Assembly (NCBI GenBank): GCA_050331395.1 | Contig: JBHJGX010000051.1 | Location: forward strand, 1 to 64,000 | Reading direction: 5' to 3' | DNA from: Thermohalobaculum sp050331395 | GTDB taxonomy: Bacteria > Pseudomonadota > Alphaproteobacteria > Rhodobacterales > Rhodobacteraceae | Length of the DNA: 64,000 nucleotides | Shown: positions 1 through 9,226 of the stretch, in pieces | How the letters are laid out: each line of letters starts with the position of its first letter | Position numbering within the stretch: position 1 is the first letter of the stretch | Notes under the pieces: generated by a model | The model's database searches: none | Seen by the model: only the letters and a program-made list of their open reading frames with translations | Told to the model about the DNA's origin: nothing | Made by a program: the position numbers and the translations under genes

Positions 1-445
1 GCTTGGCCCCTCCCCGTGCGACCTGCCCCCCCCCCCGCCCGCCGCCGCACCCCCCGCGGGCGGGGGCCGGCACTAGCGGCCTGTCGGGGCGCGGGGGGGG
101 CCCGCCGCCGCGACAACGACCGGGCCCTCTGGCGGACCGCGCACCCGCGGCGGACTGCCCACATCGATCGGCGTGGCGGGTGCGACCTCTTGCATCGCGC
201 ACGAGGCTATGGACCGCGCCGCGGGCACAAAGCCGCAGCGCGTCCGATCGCGGGCGCGGCGCCCCGGCCCAAAGGCGCGTGTCCGCGCGCCGCGGGAGGG
301 CGATGCCGAAACCCGGCCGCGGTCCCCGTCAGGCGTGCGACGGACCGTCCTCTCTCGGGCAATTCGATGGCCGCGCGTCCCGGCCCAAGGCGCTTTACGT
401 CGACGTAAGGCAAACGGCGCAAAGGATGACAAAGGCGAGGTTCGC
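1..445. other. No gene recognised; extreme G/C-run region
   Basis: This stretch holds long homopolymer-like runs, including 11 consecutive C at 26-36 and 8 consecutive G at 93-100. The overlapping open frames on both strands are rich in Pro, Arg, Ala and Gly, show no domain motif and lack a convincing ribosome site. I see no gene here. It probably contains the upstream region of the methyltransferase that starts at 446. Confidence 0.5.
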
Positions 446-1216
446 ATGGAATTCGTCGGAGAGATCGCCGAAGCGCAACGCCGGCTCGCCGAGTGCCGGG
501 AACTCGCCGAACGCCGCCACGCGGTCCTAGAGGCACTCGCCCCGCGGCGCGGCCAACGGGTGCTCGAGCTCGGCTGCGGCGGCGGGCTCCTCCTGCGCGA
601 GATCGGCTTCGCGCTCGGGCCGCACGGGCTCGCCGCCGGCGTCGATATCTCCCCCGATCAAATCCGCGCTGCGGCGGCCGGCTCGGTCGGAATACCCGCC
701 GTCAAAGCCGCCGTCGGCGACGTCCGGGCACTTGCCTATCCCGATGCGGTCTTCGATGCAGCGGTCGCTGTCCAGGTCATCGAATACGTCCCCGAAGTCG
801 AGACCGTGCTCGCCGAAGCGCGGCGCGTGCTGAAACCGGGCGGCCGCCTTCTCTGTCTCGCGACGAATTGGGCCTCCGCGTTCTGGCACGGGCCCCCGCC
901 CGATCTCACCGCTCACGTCACCGCGCTCTGGGACGGACACGCGGCGCATCCGAACCTGCCTGCCCGGCTGGCACCGCTCCTCTCCCGGGCGGGCTTCGCG
1001 GCCATCCGGCAACTTCCGGTTCCGGTCGTCAATGCCGAGTACGGGCCGCACGGCTTCGCCTACTGGCTCGCGCGGTTGATGACCGCCCAGGCCCGAGCCG
1101 AGGGCCTGCCCGCCCGCGAGGCCGAGGCATGGATCGCCGCGCTTGACAGCTCCGATGCGGCCGGGGAGTTCTTTTTCTCGATGGTGCCGATCCTGACCGA
1201 AGCGACGGCCGTCTGA
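446..1216 (+). CDS. Class I SAM-dependent methyltransferase
   Basis: A 256-residue protein with a Rossmann-type methyltransferase fold. Motif I (VLELGCGGG) is at about residues 38-46, followed by the acidic ribose-binding segment GVDIS near residue 67 and the motif GDVRALAYPDAVFD. A later VLKPGGRLL strand is typical of the UbiE/Methyltransf_11 group. The longer open frame starts at 173, but the first 91 residues are Arg/Pro-rich with no domain. ATG 446 sits a few bases after an AGGCGAGG-like ribosome site and gives the normal length. The substrate cannot be told from sequence. The next gene downstream (PaiB-like) is about 150 bp away, so an operon is possible but not shown. Confidence 0.8.
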   Translation: MEFVGEIAEAQRRLAECRELAERRHAVLEALAPRRGQRVLELGCGGGLLLREIGFALGPHGLAAGVDISPDQIRAAAAGSVGIPAVKAAVGDVRALAYPDAVFDAAVAVQVIEYVPEVETVLAEARRVLKPGGRLLCLATNWASAFWHGPPPDLTAHVTALWDGHAAHPNLPARLAPLLSRAGFAAIRQLPVPVVNAEYGPHGFAYWLARLMTAQARAEGLPAREAEAWIAALDSSDAAGEFFFSMVPILTEATAV

Positions 1217-1362
1217 CCCATGCCCCCGACCCGGGCGCCCCAGCGCGCCCCGGGCCAATGGGGGGCACGGCGCCTGCCCCCGAGGACGGTGACAGCCCGG
1301 GCGGGTGGGGCCCGGTCGCGCTGGGGCGCTCGGTCCCGGCGCACTCGCCCAAAGGAGACGCC

Positions 1363-1980
1363 ATGCACCCGAACCCCGTCTTCCGCCAAGCCGGCGACGC
1401 CGAGGCCCGCGCCTTCGCAGCCGCCCGCGGCTTCGGCATCTTGACCGCGGCGGGTCCGGACGCCCCGCTTGCGGCGCATCTGCCGTTTCTTCTCGAGGGC
1501 GATCGGATCGACATGCACCTCGTACGCTCAAACCCGCTTGCAAGGCGTCTCGCCGAAGGTCCGATTGCAGCGCTCCTCGCGGTTTCCGGACCGGACGGCT
1601 ATGTCTCGCCCGATTGGTACGGAGAGCCCGATCTCGTGCCCACCTGGAATTATGTGGCTGTGCATCTCCGCGGACCGCTCCGTCTCGCCGATCCCGCCCG
1701 TCTGCCCGAGCATCTCGACCGGCTCTCGGCCCGCTTCGAAGCGGATCTTGCGCCAAAGCCCCCCTGGACGCATCACAAGATGGCCGACGGGGTGATGGCG
1801 CGCATGATGCGCCAGATCCTCCCCGTGGAGATGGCCGTCGAGGCGGTCGAGAGCACCTTCAAACTGAACCAGAACCGCTCCGCAGCCGCCCGGGCCGGCG
1901 CGGCGGCGCAGCTGGCAGAGGGCCGCAGCCCCGGAATTGAGACCGCCCGGCTCGCCGGGCTGATGCGCCGTCTCGACTGA
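1363..1980 (+). CDS. PaiB-family FMN-binding negative transcriptional regulator
   Basis: A 205-residue protein matching the usual length of the PaiB family, which has a flavin-reductase-like split barrel and is annotated as a negative regulator in Bacillus. Recognisable pieces are the N-terminal MHPNPVF, the conserved LPTWNY-like segment (VPTWNYVAVH), the segment PPWTHHKM, and the KLNQN(R) motif near residue 165. An AAGGAGA ribosome site lies just before ATG 1363; the open frame extends upstream to 1258 but the added residues look non-coding. Family regulators are poorly understood, so the cellular target is unknown. Confidence 0.85.
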   Translation: MHPNPVFRQAGDAEARAFAAARGFGILTAAGPDAPLAAHLPFLLEGDRIDMHLVRSNPLARRLAEGPIAALLAVSGPDGYVSPDWYGEPDLVPTWNYVAVHLRGPLRLADPARLPEHLDRLSARFEADLAPKPPWTHHKMADGVMARMMRQILPVEMAVEAVESTFKLNQNRSAAARAGAAAQLAEGRSPGIETARLAGLMRRLD

Positions 1981-2095
1981 GCGCCCGCCGCAGCCAGCGC
2001 GTCCGACAAGAAATCTTCAAACAAGCGCGCCTGCGGGTCGTGCTAGCAAGGTGAGAGGCCCTGCGGAGGGCCCGTCGCACGGACCGGAGGGGCAT

Positions 2096-3016
2096 ATGGA
2101 CACGACCCAAGACGATACGGCGGTCAACGACTGGCTCGCCGAAGAACTCGCGGACACGCTCGACGAGGATCTTGAACTCGATATCGAGGAACCGATCCTC
2201 AGCCGAAAGATCCAGGAGATCTATCGCGAGCGACACCCGGACGAGATGGACCGGCGGATCTATTTCCAGGAATTGCTCCGGCTCCAGGCCGAATTGATCA
2301 AGATGCAGGATTGGGTCGAGCACACCGGCGCGAAGATCCTGATCATCTGCGAAGGCCGCGACTCGGCCGGTAAGGGCGGCGTGATCAAACGTATCGCGCA
2401 ACGCTTGAACCCGCGCACCTGTCGGGTTGTCGCGCTGCAAAAGCCGTCCGAGCGCGAGCGCACCCAGTGGTATTTCCAACGCTACGTCCAACACTTACCT
2501 GCCGGCGGCGAGATCGTCCTTTTCGACCGCTCCTGGTACAACCGCGCCGGTGTCGAGCGGGTGATGGGCTTTGCTACCGAGGATCAGGTTGAGCAATTCT
2601 TCCGCGATGTGCCAGAGTTCGAACGGATGCTGGTGCGCTCCGGGATCATATTGCTGAAATACTGGTTCTCGATCACCGATGAAGAACAGCAGCTGCGGTT
2701 TCTCGTGCGCATCCATGATCCGCTCAAGCAGTGGAAATTGAGCCCGATGGATTTGCAGTCCCGCGTCCGGTGGGAGCAGTATACCAAGGCCAAGGAGGCG
2801 ATGTTCGAGCGCACCAACATCACTGAGGCGCCTTGGTACATTGTCGAGGGCAACAACAAGAAACGTGAGCGGTTGAATTGCATCGCTCATATTCTTTCGA
2901 AGGTTCCCTACGAGGAGATCCCACGGGAGAAGATCGAGCTGCCGGAGCGGGTCTACAATCCCGATTACGAGCGGAAAGTGCTGCCCGACGAGCTCTACGT
3001 GCCGAAAGTCTATTGA
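2096..3016 (+). CDS. ppk2: Polyphosphate kinase 2 (PPK2 family)
   Basis: A 306-residue kinase that transfers phosphate between polyphosphate and nucleoside diphosphates. The Walker A motif GRDSAGKGG is at residues 87-95 and the Walker B/lid motif DRSWYNRAGVE at 144-154, both diagnostic of PPK2. An acidic N-terminal extension (about residues 1-35) precedes the core, and the length fits class I, one-domain PPK2 enzymes. ATG 2096 follows GGAGGGGC and is preferred to the GTG at 2051. The stop codon overlaps the TTG start of the following GNAT gene in a TTGA arrangement, which suggests translational coupling. Confidence 0.93.
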   Translation: MDTTQDDTAVNDWLAEELADTLDEDLELDIEEPILSRKIQEIYRERHPDEMDRRIYFQELLRLQAELIKMQDWVEHTGAKILIICEGRDSAGKGGVIKRIAQRLNPRTCRVVALQKPSERERTQWYFQRYVQHLPAGGEIVLFDRSWYNRAGVERVMGFATEDQVEQFFRDVPEFERMLVRSGIILLKYWFSITDEEQQLRFLVRIHDPLKQWKLSPMDLQSRVRWEQYTKAKEAMFERTNITEAPWYIVEGNNKKRERLNCIAHILSKVPYEEIPREKIELPERVYNPDYERKVLPDELYVPKVY

Positions 3017-3504
3017 CCGCGGTCGAGATCCGGCCGGCCGGACCCGAGGACCGGGCGGCCCTCATCCGCTTCATGGCGCGATTGCAGGATTTCGAGCGGG
3101 AGATCGAGCCCAATCGCCGGCCGGGCGACGCGATGGCCGAGGCGCATATGGCGGCGCTTTTGGCTTGGGTCGCGGCGGCGGGCGGTGGCTGCCTAGTCGC
3201 CGAAGAGCTGGACGGGGCCGGGGCGGTCGGCTTCGTGCTCTTCGGCGTCGAGACCGAAATCGGCGACTATGTGTTGCCAGAGAACCGGCGCGTCGGGCGG
3301 ATCTCGGATCTCTGGGTCGAGCCGGGCGCGCGGGGCCAGGGGGTGGCCCGGCGTTTGCTCCAGGCCGCGGAAGAGGCGCTCGCCGCGCTCGGGATTTGCC
3401 GGGTCGAGGTGAGCGCGCTGCCGGACAACAGGCGGGCGCGGGCGTTCTACGAGGCGGCGGGCTTTTCCCCTGCCCTCCTCACCCTGGCGAAACGGATCGC
3501 CTGA
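3013..3504 (+). CDS. GNAT-family N-acetyltransferase
   Basis: A 163-residue acetyltransferase. The core includes LWVEPGARGQGVARRLLQAAEEA, whose R/Q-x-x-G-x-A segment binds the acetyl-CoA pyrophosphate, and the motif PDNRRARAFYEAAGF near the C terminus. The N-terminal motif VEIRPAGPEDRAALI is a typical GNAT beginning and places the start at TTG 3013, overlapping the ppk2 stop by four bases (TTGA). Upstream residues in the same frame would lie inside ppk2 and are not GNAT-like. The acceptor substrate is unknown. Confidence 0.82.
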   Translation: MTAVEIRPAGPEDRAALIRFMARLQDFEREIEPNRRPGDAMAEAHMAALLAWVAAAGGGCLVAEELDGAGAVGFVLFGVETEIGDYVLPENRRVGRISDLWVEPGARGQGVARRLLQAAEEALAALGICRVEVSALPDNRRARAFYEAAGFSPALLTLAKRIA

Positions 3505-3780
3505 CACGGGGCCGCCCGCCCTTTGCTCAGGCGCCGCGTCGGGCCTCGCCCCGCTTGGCGCGTATCCGTCCCGCGGCGCGATCGACGCCCAGCGCGTACG
3601 GCAGGCCGGGGCGGGCCCGCCAAGCAGACCGGACGTTCGAGCCCGCCGCGAGACCGCTTGCCGCCAAACGGTGCGGGGGCGGCCGCGGCGGCGCGCGCCG
3701 ACGGCGCGCTCAGGCTTCGCCCTTGCCGGGTGCCGGCCCGCCCCCCATAACCTCCGCAGTTCCCGGATAAGAGGCCCCGC

Positions 3781-5079
3781 ATGGACCCCTCCCTTTGGCT
3801 GATGGCCATCTCCGTTCTTTGTCTCCTCTGCATGTCCGGATTTTTCTCGGGCAGCGAAACCGCACTCACCGCCGTCGACCGCGCAACCATGCATCAGATG
3901 GCGAGCCGCGGCTCCACAGGCGCCAAGACGGCACTCCGCCTCACCGAGGACAACGAGCGGCTGATCGGCGCGATCCTGCTCGGCAACAACCTGGTGAACG
4001 TGCTGGCAACCGCGCTCGCCACAACGTTTTTCACGGCTTTGCTCGGGGAGACTGGTGTCGCTTATGCCACGCTTGTGATGACCCTTCTGGTGACGATCTT
4101 CGCCGAGGTTGCGCCCAAGACCTATGCGATCACCTATCCCGAACAGGCCGCCGTCCGGGTCGCCCCGGCGATCCAGGTGCTCGTTCGGGCGACCGCGCCG
4201 GTTGTCGGCGGGATCCGGGCGCTCGTCCGCGCGGCGTTCTCGCTTCTCGGGGTCAAAACCGATCCGGATGCCCATTTCCTCGCCCCGCATGAGCAGATCC
4301 GCGGCGCGATCGCGCTGCACCATTCCGAGGGCAGCGTCGAGAAAGAAGAGCGCGACCGGCTGTTGGCGGCGCTCGATCTGCGCGAACGCGAAGTCTCCGA
4401 CGTCATGCGTCACCGCCGGGACATCGCGGCGATCTCGGCCGATGCGCCGTCCGAGGAGATCGTCTCCTACTGCCTCGGCTCGCCGCATACCCGGATCCCG
4501 CTCTGGCGCGGCGAACCTGAGAACATCGTCGGCGTTCTCCATGCGAAGGATCTTCTGCGCGCGGTCGATCGGGAGATCCGGGGGGCGACGGATGTGCAGG
4601 CGGCGATTGCCAAGCTCGACGTGATGGCGGTGGCGATGGCGCCCTGGTTCATCCCCGACACCCGGCCGCTCGACGATCAGCTGCGTGCGTTTCTCAAGCG
4701 GCGCCAGCACTTTGCGCTCGTGGTCGACGAATACGGTTCACTCCAGGGGCTGATCACGCTCGAAGACATTCTCGAGGAGATCGTGGGCGACATCGCCGAC
4801 GAGCACGATATCGAGGTCGAGGGGGTGATCCGCGAGCCGGGCGGCGCGCTCGTGGTGCCGGGCTCCATGTCGATCCGCAACCTCAACCGCGCGTGCGACT
4901 GGGACCTGCCCGACGACGAGGCGACGACGGTGGCGGGGCTCGTCATTCATGAGGCGCAGGCGATCCCGACCGAGGGCCAGGTCTTTGCCTTTCACGGGCT
5001 GCGCTTCGAGGTGCTCGAGCGCGAGCGTCAGCAGATCACGAAGCTCCGGCTGAAGGAGCTGAAACGGACGAATGCGTGA
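3781..5079 (+). CDS. CNNM/CorC (HlyC/CorC) family membrane protein with CBS pair
   Basis: A 432-residue protein with three parts: an N-terminal DUF21/CNNM membrane domain (about residues 1-190, containing FFSGSETALTAVDR and the conserved FAEVAPKTYA), a CBS-domain pair (about 205-335), and a C-terminal CorC_HlyC domain (about 350-425). The family is linked to Mg2+/Co2+ efflux or divalent cation homeostasis. The ATG 3781 start follows AAGAGG. The gene stands alone, with a 276-bp upstream gap in which I see no gene. Confidence 0.9.
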   Translation: MDPSLWLMAISVLCLLCMSGFFSGSETALTAVDRATMHQMASRGSTGAKTALRLTEDNERLIGAILLGNNLVNVLATALATTFFTALLGETGVAYATLVMTLLVTIFAEVAPKTYAITYPEQAAVRVAPAIQVLVRATAPVVGGIRALVRAAFSLLGVKTDPDAHFLAPHEQIRGAIALHHSEGSVEKEERDRLLAALDLREREVSDVMRHRRDIAAISADAPSEEIVSYCLGSPHTRIPLWRGEPENIVGVLHAKDLLRAVDREIRGATDVQAAIAKLDVMAVAMAPWFIPDTRPLDDQLRAFLKRRQHFALVVDEYGSLQGLITLEDILEEIVGDIADEHDIEVEGVIREPGGALVVPGSMSIRNLNRACDWDLPDDEATTVAGLVIHEAQAIPTEGQVFAFHGLRFEVLERERQQITKLRLKELKRTNA

Positions 5080-5236
5080 TCTGGGCCAAGGTGCGGGCTT
5101 TGAACCTCGGGGCGGCGCGGTCGGCGCCCACCCACCCCGCCGCCCGCGCCGCCCGGGCAATCCGATGGGATCGCACGCTTGACAGGCCGATGGCGCCCTT
5201 GCCAGCAGGGCGGGGTGCGCAGCTGAGGAGACGTGG

Positions 5237-6217
5237 ATGCGGGCGATTTGGTACGAGCGATTTGGGCCGGCCCGCGATGTTCTGATCTCGGGCAAGTTGC
5301 CCGACCCGGCGCCCGGGCCCGGCGAGGTGCTCATCCGGCTCCGCGCCTCGGGCGGGAACCCCTCCGACGTCAAGCTTCGCGCCGGCGCCCGCCCCGGGGC
5401 CGAGATGGAGGCGCCAAGGATCGTTCCCCATTCGGACGGGGCCGGCGAGATTGTCGAGGTGGGCGAAGGCGTCGACCCGGCGCGGCGCGGCCGCCGGGTT
5501 TGGGTCTGGAACGCCCAGTGGCAGCGTGCTTTCGGTACGGCGGCGGAGCTCGTCGCACTGCCCTCTGCGCAAGCGGTCGATCTGCCCGATGGCGTCGGCT
5601 GGGACGCGGCCGCCTGCCTCGGGATCCCGGCGATGACCGCGTGGACGGCGGTGCTCGGCGATGGGCCCGTTGCGGGCAAGACCGTCCTCGTGACCGGCGG
5701 CGCGGGGTCGGTCGGGCGGTATGCGGTGCAGATGGCCCGGCTCGCAGGCGCGCGGGTATTCGCCACCGTCTCGGGTCCCGAGAAGGCGGCGCGGACGCCC
5801 CCATGCGATGCGCTCATCGATTATCGCCGGGACGACGTGGCGGAGCGGGTGCTCGAATTGACGGACGGGCGGGGAGTGGACCGAATCGCCGAGGTCGAAT
5901 TCGGCGGCAATCTCGCGGTGACGGACCGGGTGCTGGCGATCGGCGGGTCGGTGGCGGCCTATGCCTCGATGGCCGAACGCGAGCCGCGGCTGCCCTTCTA
6001 TTCGCTGATGTTCCGGAATGTGCGGATTTCGCTGGTGCTCGTTTACTTGCTCGATGCTGAGACCCATGCGCGCGGGGCAGCGGCGCTCGGCGCGTGGCTG
6101 GCCGAGGGGAAGCTCGATCACGAGATCGGTGGGCGGTTTCCGCTCACCGAGACGGCAGCCGCGCATGAGGCCGTGGAGACGGGCTCCGCGGCGGGAAATG
6201 TTGTGGTCGAGATCTGA
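5237..6217 (+). CDS. Zinc-independent NADPH:quinone oxidoreductase-like MDR protein
   Basis: A 326-residue medium-chain dehydrogenase/reductase. The GroES-like N-terminal domain begins MRAIWYERFGPARDVL. The Rossmann domain carries GGAGSVGRYAVQMARLAGARV around residue 155, and the YSLMFRNVRISLVLVYLL segment is seen in quinone reductases. No cysteine cluster for structural or catalytic zinc is present, which places it with the QOR/zeta-crystallin branch. GAGGAG precedes ATG 5237. The physiological substrate is not evident. Confidence 0.88.
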   Translation: MRAIWYERFGPARDVLISGKLPDPAPGPGEVLIRLRASGGNPSDVKLRAGARPGAEMEAPRIVPHSDGAGEIVEVGEGVDPARRGRRVWVWNAQWQRAFGTAAELVALPSAQAVDLPDGVGWDAAACLGIPAMTAWTAVLGDGPVAGKTVLVTGGAGSVGRYAVQMARLAGARVFATVSGPEKAARTPPCDALIDYRRDDVAERVLELTDGRGVDRIAEVEFGGNLAVTDRVLAIGGSVAAYASMAEREPRLPFYSLMFRNVRISLVLVYLLDAETHARGAAALGAWLAEGKLDHEIGGRFPLTETAAAHEAVETGSAAGNVVVEI

Positions 6218-6295
6218 GGCTCTCGGATCCGACGCTCTCCGGTCTGTGGCGCCCGAGTGTGTCTCGGCAGGGGGTCGGGGATCGGCGGACCGCCC

Positions 6296-6499
6296 TCAGC
6301 CGAAATGGCGCCGGAAGATCAACGCCGGCAGGTCTTCGCGTGCGAGGCCGCGGGCGGTGAGTTCCGCGTCGCTCAACCGCGCGAGCCGCTCGTAGTCTCG
6401 GGCCGCGCGGGTTCCGTCGGCGGTCCGCTCGAGCGCATGGAAGACGCTCAGCACGTGGGAGAAGCCCGGCAATCGGGCCGCGTCGTCGGAAAAGCTCAT
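6296..6499 (-). CDS. DUF1127 small protein
   Basis: A 67-residue protein whose C-terminal half (RLSDAELTARGLAREDLPALIFRRHF) is the compact DUF1127/YjiS motif common in alphaproteobacteria. Small DUF1127 proteins there are linked to stress responses and RNA-related or phosphate/carbon regulation. The start at 6499 is preceded by GGAGGG; the frame continues upstream to 6550 without a ribosome site. It is transcribed divergently from the M20 deacylase and has its own promoter-like sequence upstream. Confidence 0.83.
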   Translation of the reverse strand: MSFSDDAARLPGFSHVLSVFHALERTADGTRAARDYERLARLSDAELTARGLAREDLPALIFRRHFG

Positions 6500-6521
6500 G
6501 ATCCCTCCAAGGCTTGTAGGA

Positions 6522-6550
6522 TATATTGCAGCGCAGCATAATTGATGCAA
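6522..6550 (-). promoter_or_regulatory. Candidate sigma-70 promoter of the DUF1127 gene
   Basis: On the minus strand a TTGCAT (-35, 6545-6550) is followed after 17 bases by AATATA (-10, 6522-6527), in a locally AT-rich patch between divergent genes. The -10 match is modest. A TATATC register with a 19-base spacer is an alternative. Confidence 0.35.
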
Positions 6551-6675
6551 CGCAACACGGACGCAAGCCGGCCTTGCCCGCCGCGCAAACCGACGCGCCC
6601 TCCGCGCCCGCGCGGATTGACAGCCTGTCGCGCCCGCTCCCTAATATCTGCAGACCCCTCGGAAAGCGGCCCCCG

Positions 6676-7977
6676 ATGCCTGCGACACACCCATCCCCCC
6701 TCGATCCGGGGCTCACCCGCGAGATCCTCGCCGCCGTCGAGGCGGGCTTTGAGGCGCAGATCGGCTTCACCGAGGCGCTGGTGCGGTTCCCCTCGCTCCG
6801 CGGCCAAGAGCATACGGCCCAGGATTTTCTCCATGGCGCCCTCGCCGAGCGCGGCTATGCCATGGATCGCTGGACGGTCTCGGTCGAGGATATCCGCCAC
6901 CATCCAGGGTTCTCGCCGGTCGAGGTGGATTACGCGAATGCGGTCAATCTGGTCGGCACGCTTCGTCCCCGCGCCGAGGCCGGCCGGAGCCTGATCCTGA
7001 ACGGCCACATCGACGTGGTGCCGGCCGGACCGCTCGAGATGTGGGCCTCGCCGCCCTTCGACCCCCGCCGCGCGGGCGACTGGCTCTATGGCCGGGGGGC
7101 GGCCGACATGAAAGCCGGGATCGCCGCGAATATCTTTGCCGTCGATGCGCTCGCGCGCCTCGGCTTCCGGCCGGCCGCGACGCTTTATCAGCAATCAGTC
7201 GTCGAGGAGGAATGCACGGGAAACGGCGCGCTCGCGGCCCTCGTTCGCGGCTACCGGGCCGATGCCGCGATCATCCCCGAGCCCGAAGACGACAAGCTTG
7301 TGCGGGCGAACACGGGCGTCCTTTGGTTCCGCATTCGGGTCCGCGGCCATCCGGTGCATGTGCGCGAGGCAGGCACCGGCGCCAACGCCATCGAGGCGGC
7401 CTTTCGGATCATCGAGGGGCTGCGCACGCTAGAGACCGAGTGGAACGCCCGGCAGAGCGCTCACCGGCATTTCGAGACGCTCGATCACCCGATTAACTTC
7501 AACCCTGGCAAGATCGCAGGCGGAGACTGGGCGTCTTCGGTGCCCGCTTGGTGCGATGTCGACTGCCGGATCGCGATCTATCCCGGCACGCCCGCCGCCG
7601 ATGCCGCTCGCGAGATCGAGGACCGGGTGCGCGCCACCGCGGCACAGGTGCCGTTCCTCGCCAACAACGCGCCCGAAGTCGTCTGGACCGGCTTTTTCGC
7701 CGAGGGCTACGTGCTCGAAGAGGGCAGCGCCGCCGAGGCGACGCTCGCGAGGGCGCATCTGACGGCCCAGGGAGCCGCCCTCGAGACGCTGGTCACGCCG
7801 GGATATCTCGATGGGCGCGTGTTCTCGATCTATGCGGGGATGCCGTGCCTGGTCTACGGGCCCGTCAGTCACGGGATCCACGGCTTCGACGAGCGGGTCA
7901 GCCTCGCCTCGGTGAAGCGCGTGACCGGGACGATCGCGCTTTTCATCGCCGAGTGGTGCGGGCTCGAGCGGATCTGA
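6676..7977 (+). CDS. ArgE/DapE-family M20 deacylase/peptidase
   Basis: A 433-residue metallohydrolase of the M20 family. Metal-binding elements are LNGHIDVVPAG (His111, Asp113), GRGAADMKAG (bridging Asp144) and VVEEECTGNG (catalytic and ligand Glu near residue 176). A dimerisation domain follows. It belongs to the group annotated as acetylornithine deacetylase or related N-acyl-amino-acid deacylases; the exact substrate is undetermined. ATG 6676 is chosen because the frame upstream to 6526 runs through the promoter region of the divergent DUF1127 gene. Confidence 0.87.
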   Translation: MPATHPSPLDPGLTREILAAVEAGFEAQIGFTEALVRFPSLRGQEHTAQDFLHGALAERGYAMDRWTVSVEDIRHHPGFSPVEVDYANAVNLVGTLRPRAEAGRSLILNGHIDVVPAGPLEMWASPPFDPRRAGDWLYGRGAADMKAGIAANIFAVDALARLGFRPAATLYQQSVVEEECTGNGALAALVRGYRADAAIIPEPEDDKLVRANTGVLWFRIRVRGHPVHVREAGTGANAIEAAFRIIEGLRTLETEWNARQSAHRHFETLDHPINFNPGKIAGGDWASSVPAWCDVDCRIAIYPGTPAADAAREIEDRVRATAAQVPFLANNAPEVVWTGFFAEGYVLEEGSAAEATLARAHLTAQGAALETLVTPGYLDGRVFSIYAGMPCLVYGPVSHGIHGFDERVSLASVKRVTGTIALFIAEWCGLERI

Positions 7978-8058
7978 CCCACGGCGCTCTCACGAAAACG
8001 CGCAGAGCGGCATCCGGTCTCCGGTGGTATTTCCAAGCGTCGCCATCAGGAGCCCCCC

Positions 8059-8175
8059 ATGCGTTTCTTCAGTCTCCCGCTTCTCATCGTCCTCGCGCTC
8101 GCGGGCTGCGCTTCCGGACCCGTGCAAGACCGCTCTGACGAGGTGAACATCAAGTTCTACCGCCCGAAGCGATAA
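8059..8175 (+). CDS. 38-residue lipoprotein
   Basis: A tiny reading frame, ATG 8059 to TAA 8175. It encodes a signal peptide (MRFFSLPLLIVLALAGC) with a perfect lipobox LAGC and invariant Cys17, followed by a 21-residue mature chain ending KFYRPKR. The AGGAGCC ribosome site is seven bases upstream. Small lipoproteins of this type are often missed in annotation. The function is unknown; a basic C-terminal tail is the only other feature. It sits between the M20 deacylase and the desaturase, both on the same strand. Confidence 0.7.
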   Translation: MRFFSLPLLIVLALAGCASGPVQDRSDEVNIKFYRPKR

Positions 8176-8236
8176 ACGCAGCGCTTGACCCGCGGCCCCA
8201 GGCGCAGCAGCCTGTGGTCGAGCAAGGGAGAGGCGC

Positions 8237-9211
8237 ATGGACGGGGTCTTCGTTCGGTCGAAAGTGATGGATCGCGAGACGCTGCGGGCACTGATGCAGC
8301 GCTCGGACCTGCGCGGCGCGCTGCAAGCCGGCAGCCATTTCGGCGCGATCGCGCTGACCGGAACGGCGCTTTGGGCGCTCTGGGGCAGCTGGTGGGCGGT
8401 GCCGGTCTTTCTGGTCCACGGGGTGCTCCTGAACTTCCTCTATGCGGGGCAGCATGAACTCAGCCACGGGACGCCCTTCGCCACCAAATGGGTGAACGTG
8501 GCTCTCGGCCGGCTTATCGGCTTCCTCATGCTCTATCCGCGGGATTTCGACCGCATCCAGCATTTCGCCCACCACCAGTGGACACAGAACTGGTCGCGCG
8601 ACGGCGAACTCGCGCGCGCACCCTACACGCTGCGAAGTTACCTCCTTTGGCTCCTCGGGCCGAGCTATTGGTGGAGCCGGATCGGCCGGCTGGTCCGCCT
8701 TGCCCGCGGGGTGGTCGTCGAGCCCTATATTCGCGAAGACGAGCGGGCCCTGGTGATCCGCGAGGCGCGCCTGCATGTGGCAGGCTACGCGGCGGTGGCG
8801 GCCCTTTCGCTCGCGACGGGGTCCGGGGCGGCGCTTATCCTCTGGCTCGCGCCGATGATGGCCACGAAAGTTGTGCACCAGCTCCAGAACACCATCGAGC
8901 ATCTGGGCCTCAGCCACGAGGACAACATCCTCGAGAATACCCGCTCGACCCGCACCAATGCGCTGATGCGCTGGTTGTGCTGGAACATGCAATACCACAC
9001 TGCCCACCATGCTTTTCCCTCGGTGCCGTTCTGGAAATTGCAGCAACTGAACGCGCGGATGACCGAAGGCGCAGGCACGCCCCCTTGGTCGATGGGATAT
9101 CTGGAGTTTCAACGCCAGGTGATCGCCAAGCTGTGGGCGCGGGACGAACACGACTATCCGGACTACGAGGTCTGGGTGACGCCCGAGGGGGGCCGTGTGC
9201 CCCTCGACTGA
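8237..9211 (+). CDS. Membrane fatty acid desaturase
   Basis: A 324-residue integral membrane di-iron enzyme. The three histidine boxes are visible: HELSH (residues 73-77), HFAHH (109-113) and the C-terminal QYHTAHH near residue 251. Hydrophobic segments flank the boxes. The family introduces double bonds (or hydroxylates) in acyl chains or carotenoids/sterols; the substrate class cannot be fixed here. A GAGAGGCGC ribosome site lies before ATG 8237. A second ATG ten codons in is possible. Confidence 0.87.
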   Translation: MDGVFVRSKVMDRETLRALMQRSDLRGALQAGSHFGAIALTGTALWALWGSWWAVPVFLVHGVLLNFLYAGQHELSHGTPFATKWVNVALGRLIGFLMLYPRDFDRIQHFAHHQWTQNWSRDGELARAPYTLRSYLLWLLGPSYWWSRIGRLVRLARGVVVEPYIREDERALVIREARLHVAGYAAVAALSLATGSGAALILWLAPMMATKVVHQLQNTIEHLGLSHEDNILENTRSTRTNALMRWLCWNMQYHTAHHAFPSVPFWKLQQLNARMTEGAGTPPWSMGYLEFQRQVIAKLWARDEHDYPDYEVWVTPEGGRVPLD

Positions 9212-9226
9212 CCGGCGGACCGGACC

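Noticed and set aside
3..530. Overlapping frames at the window start
   Set aside because: They are Pro/Arg/Ala-rich, disagree with the methyltransferase frame and have no domain features.
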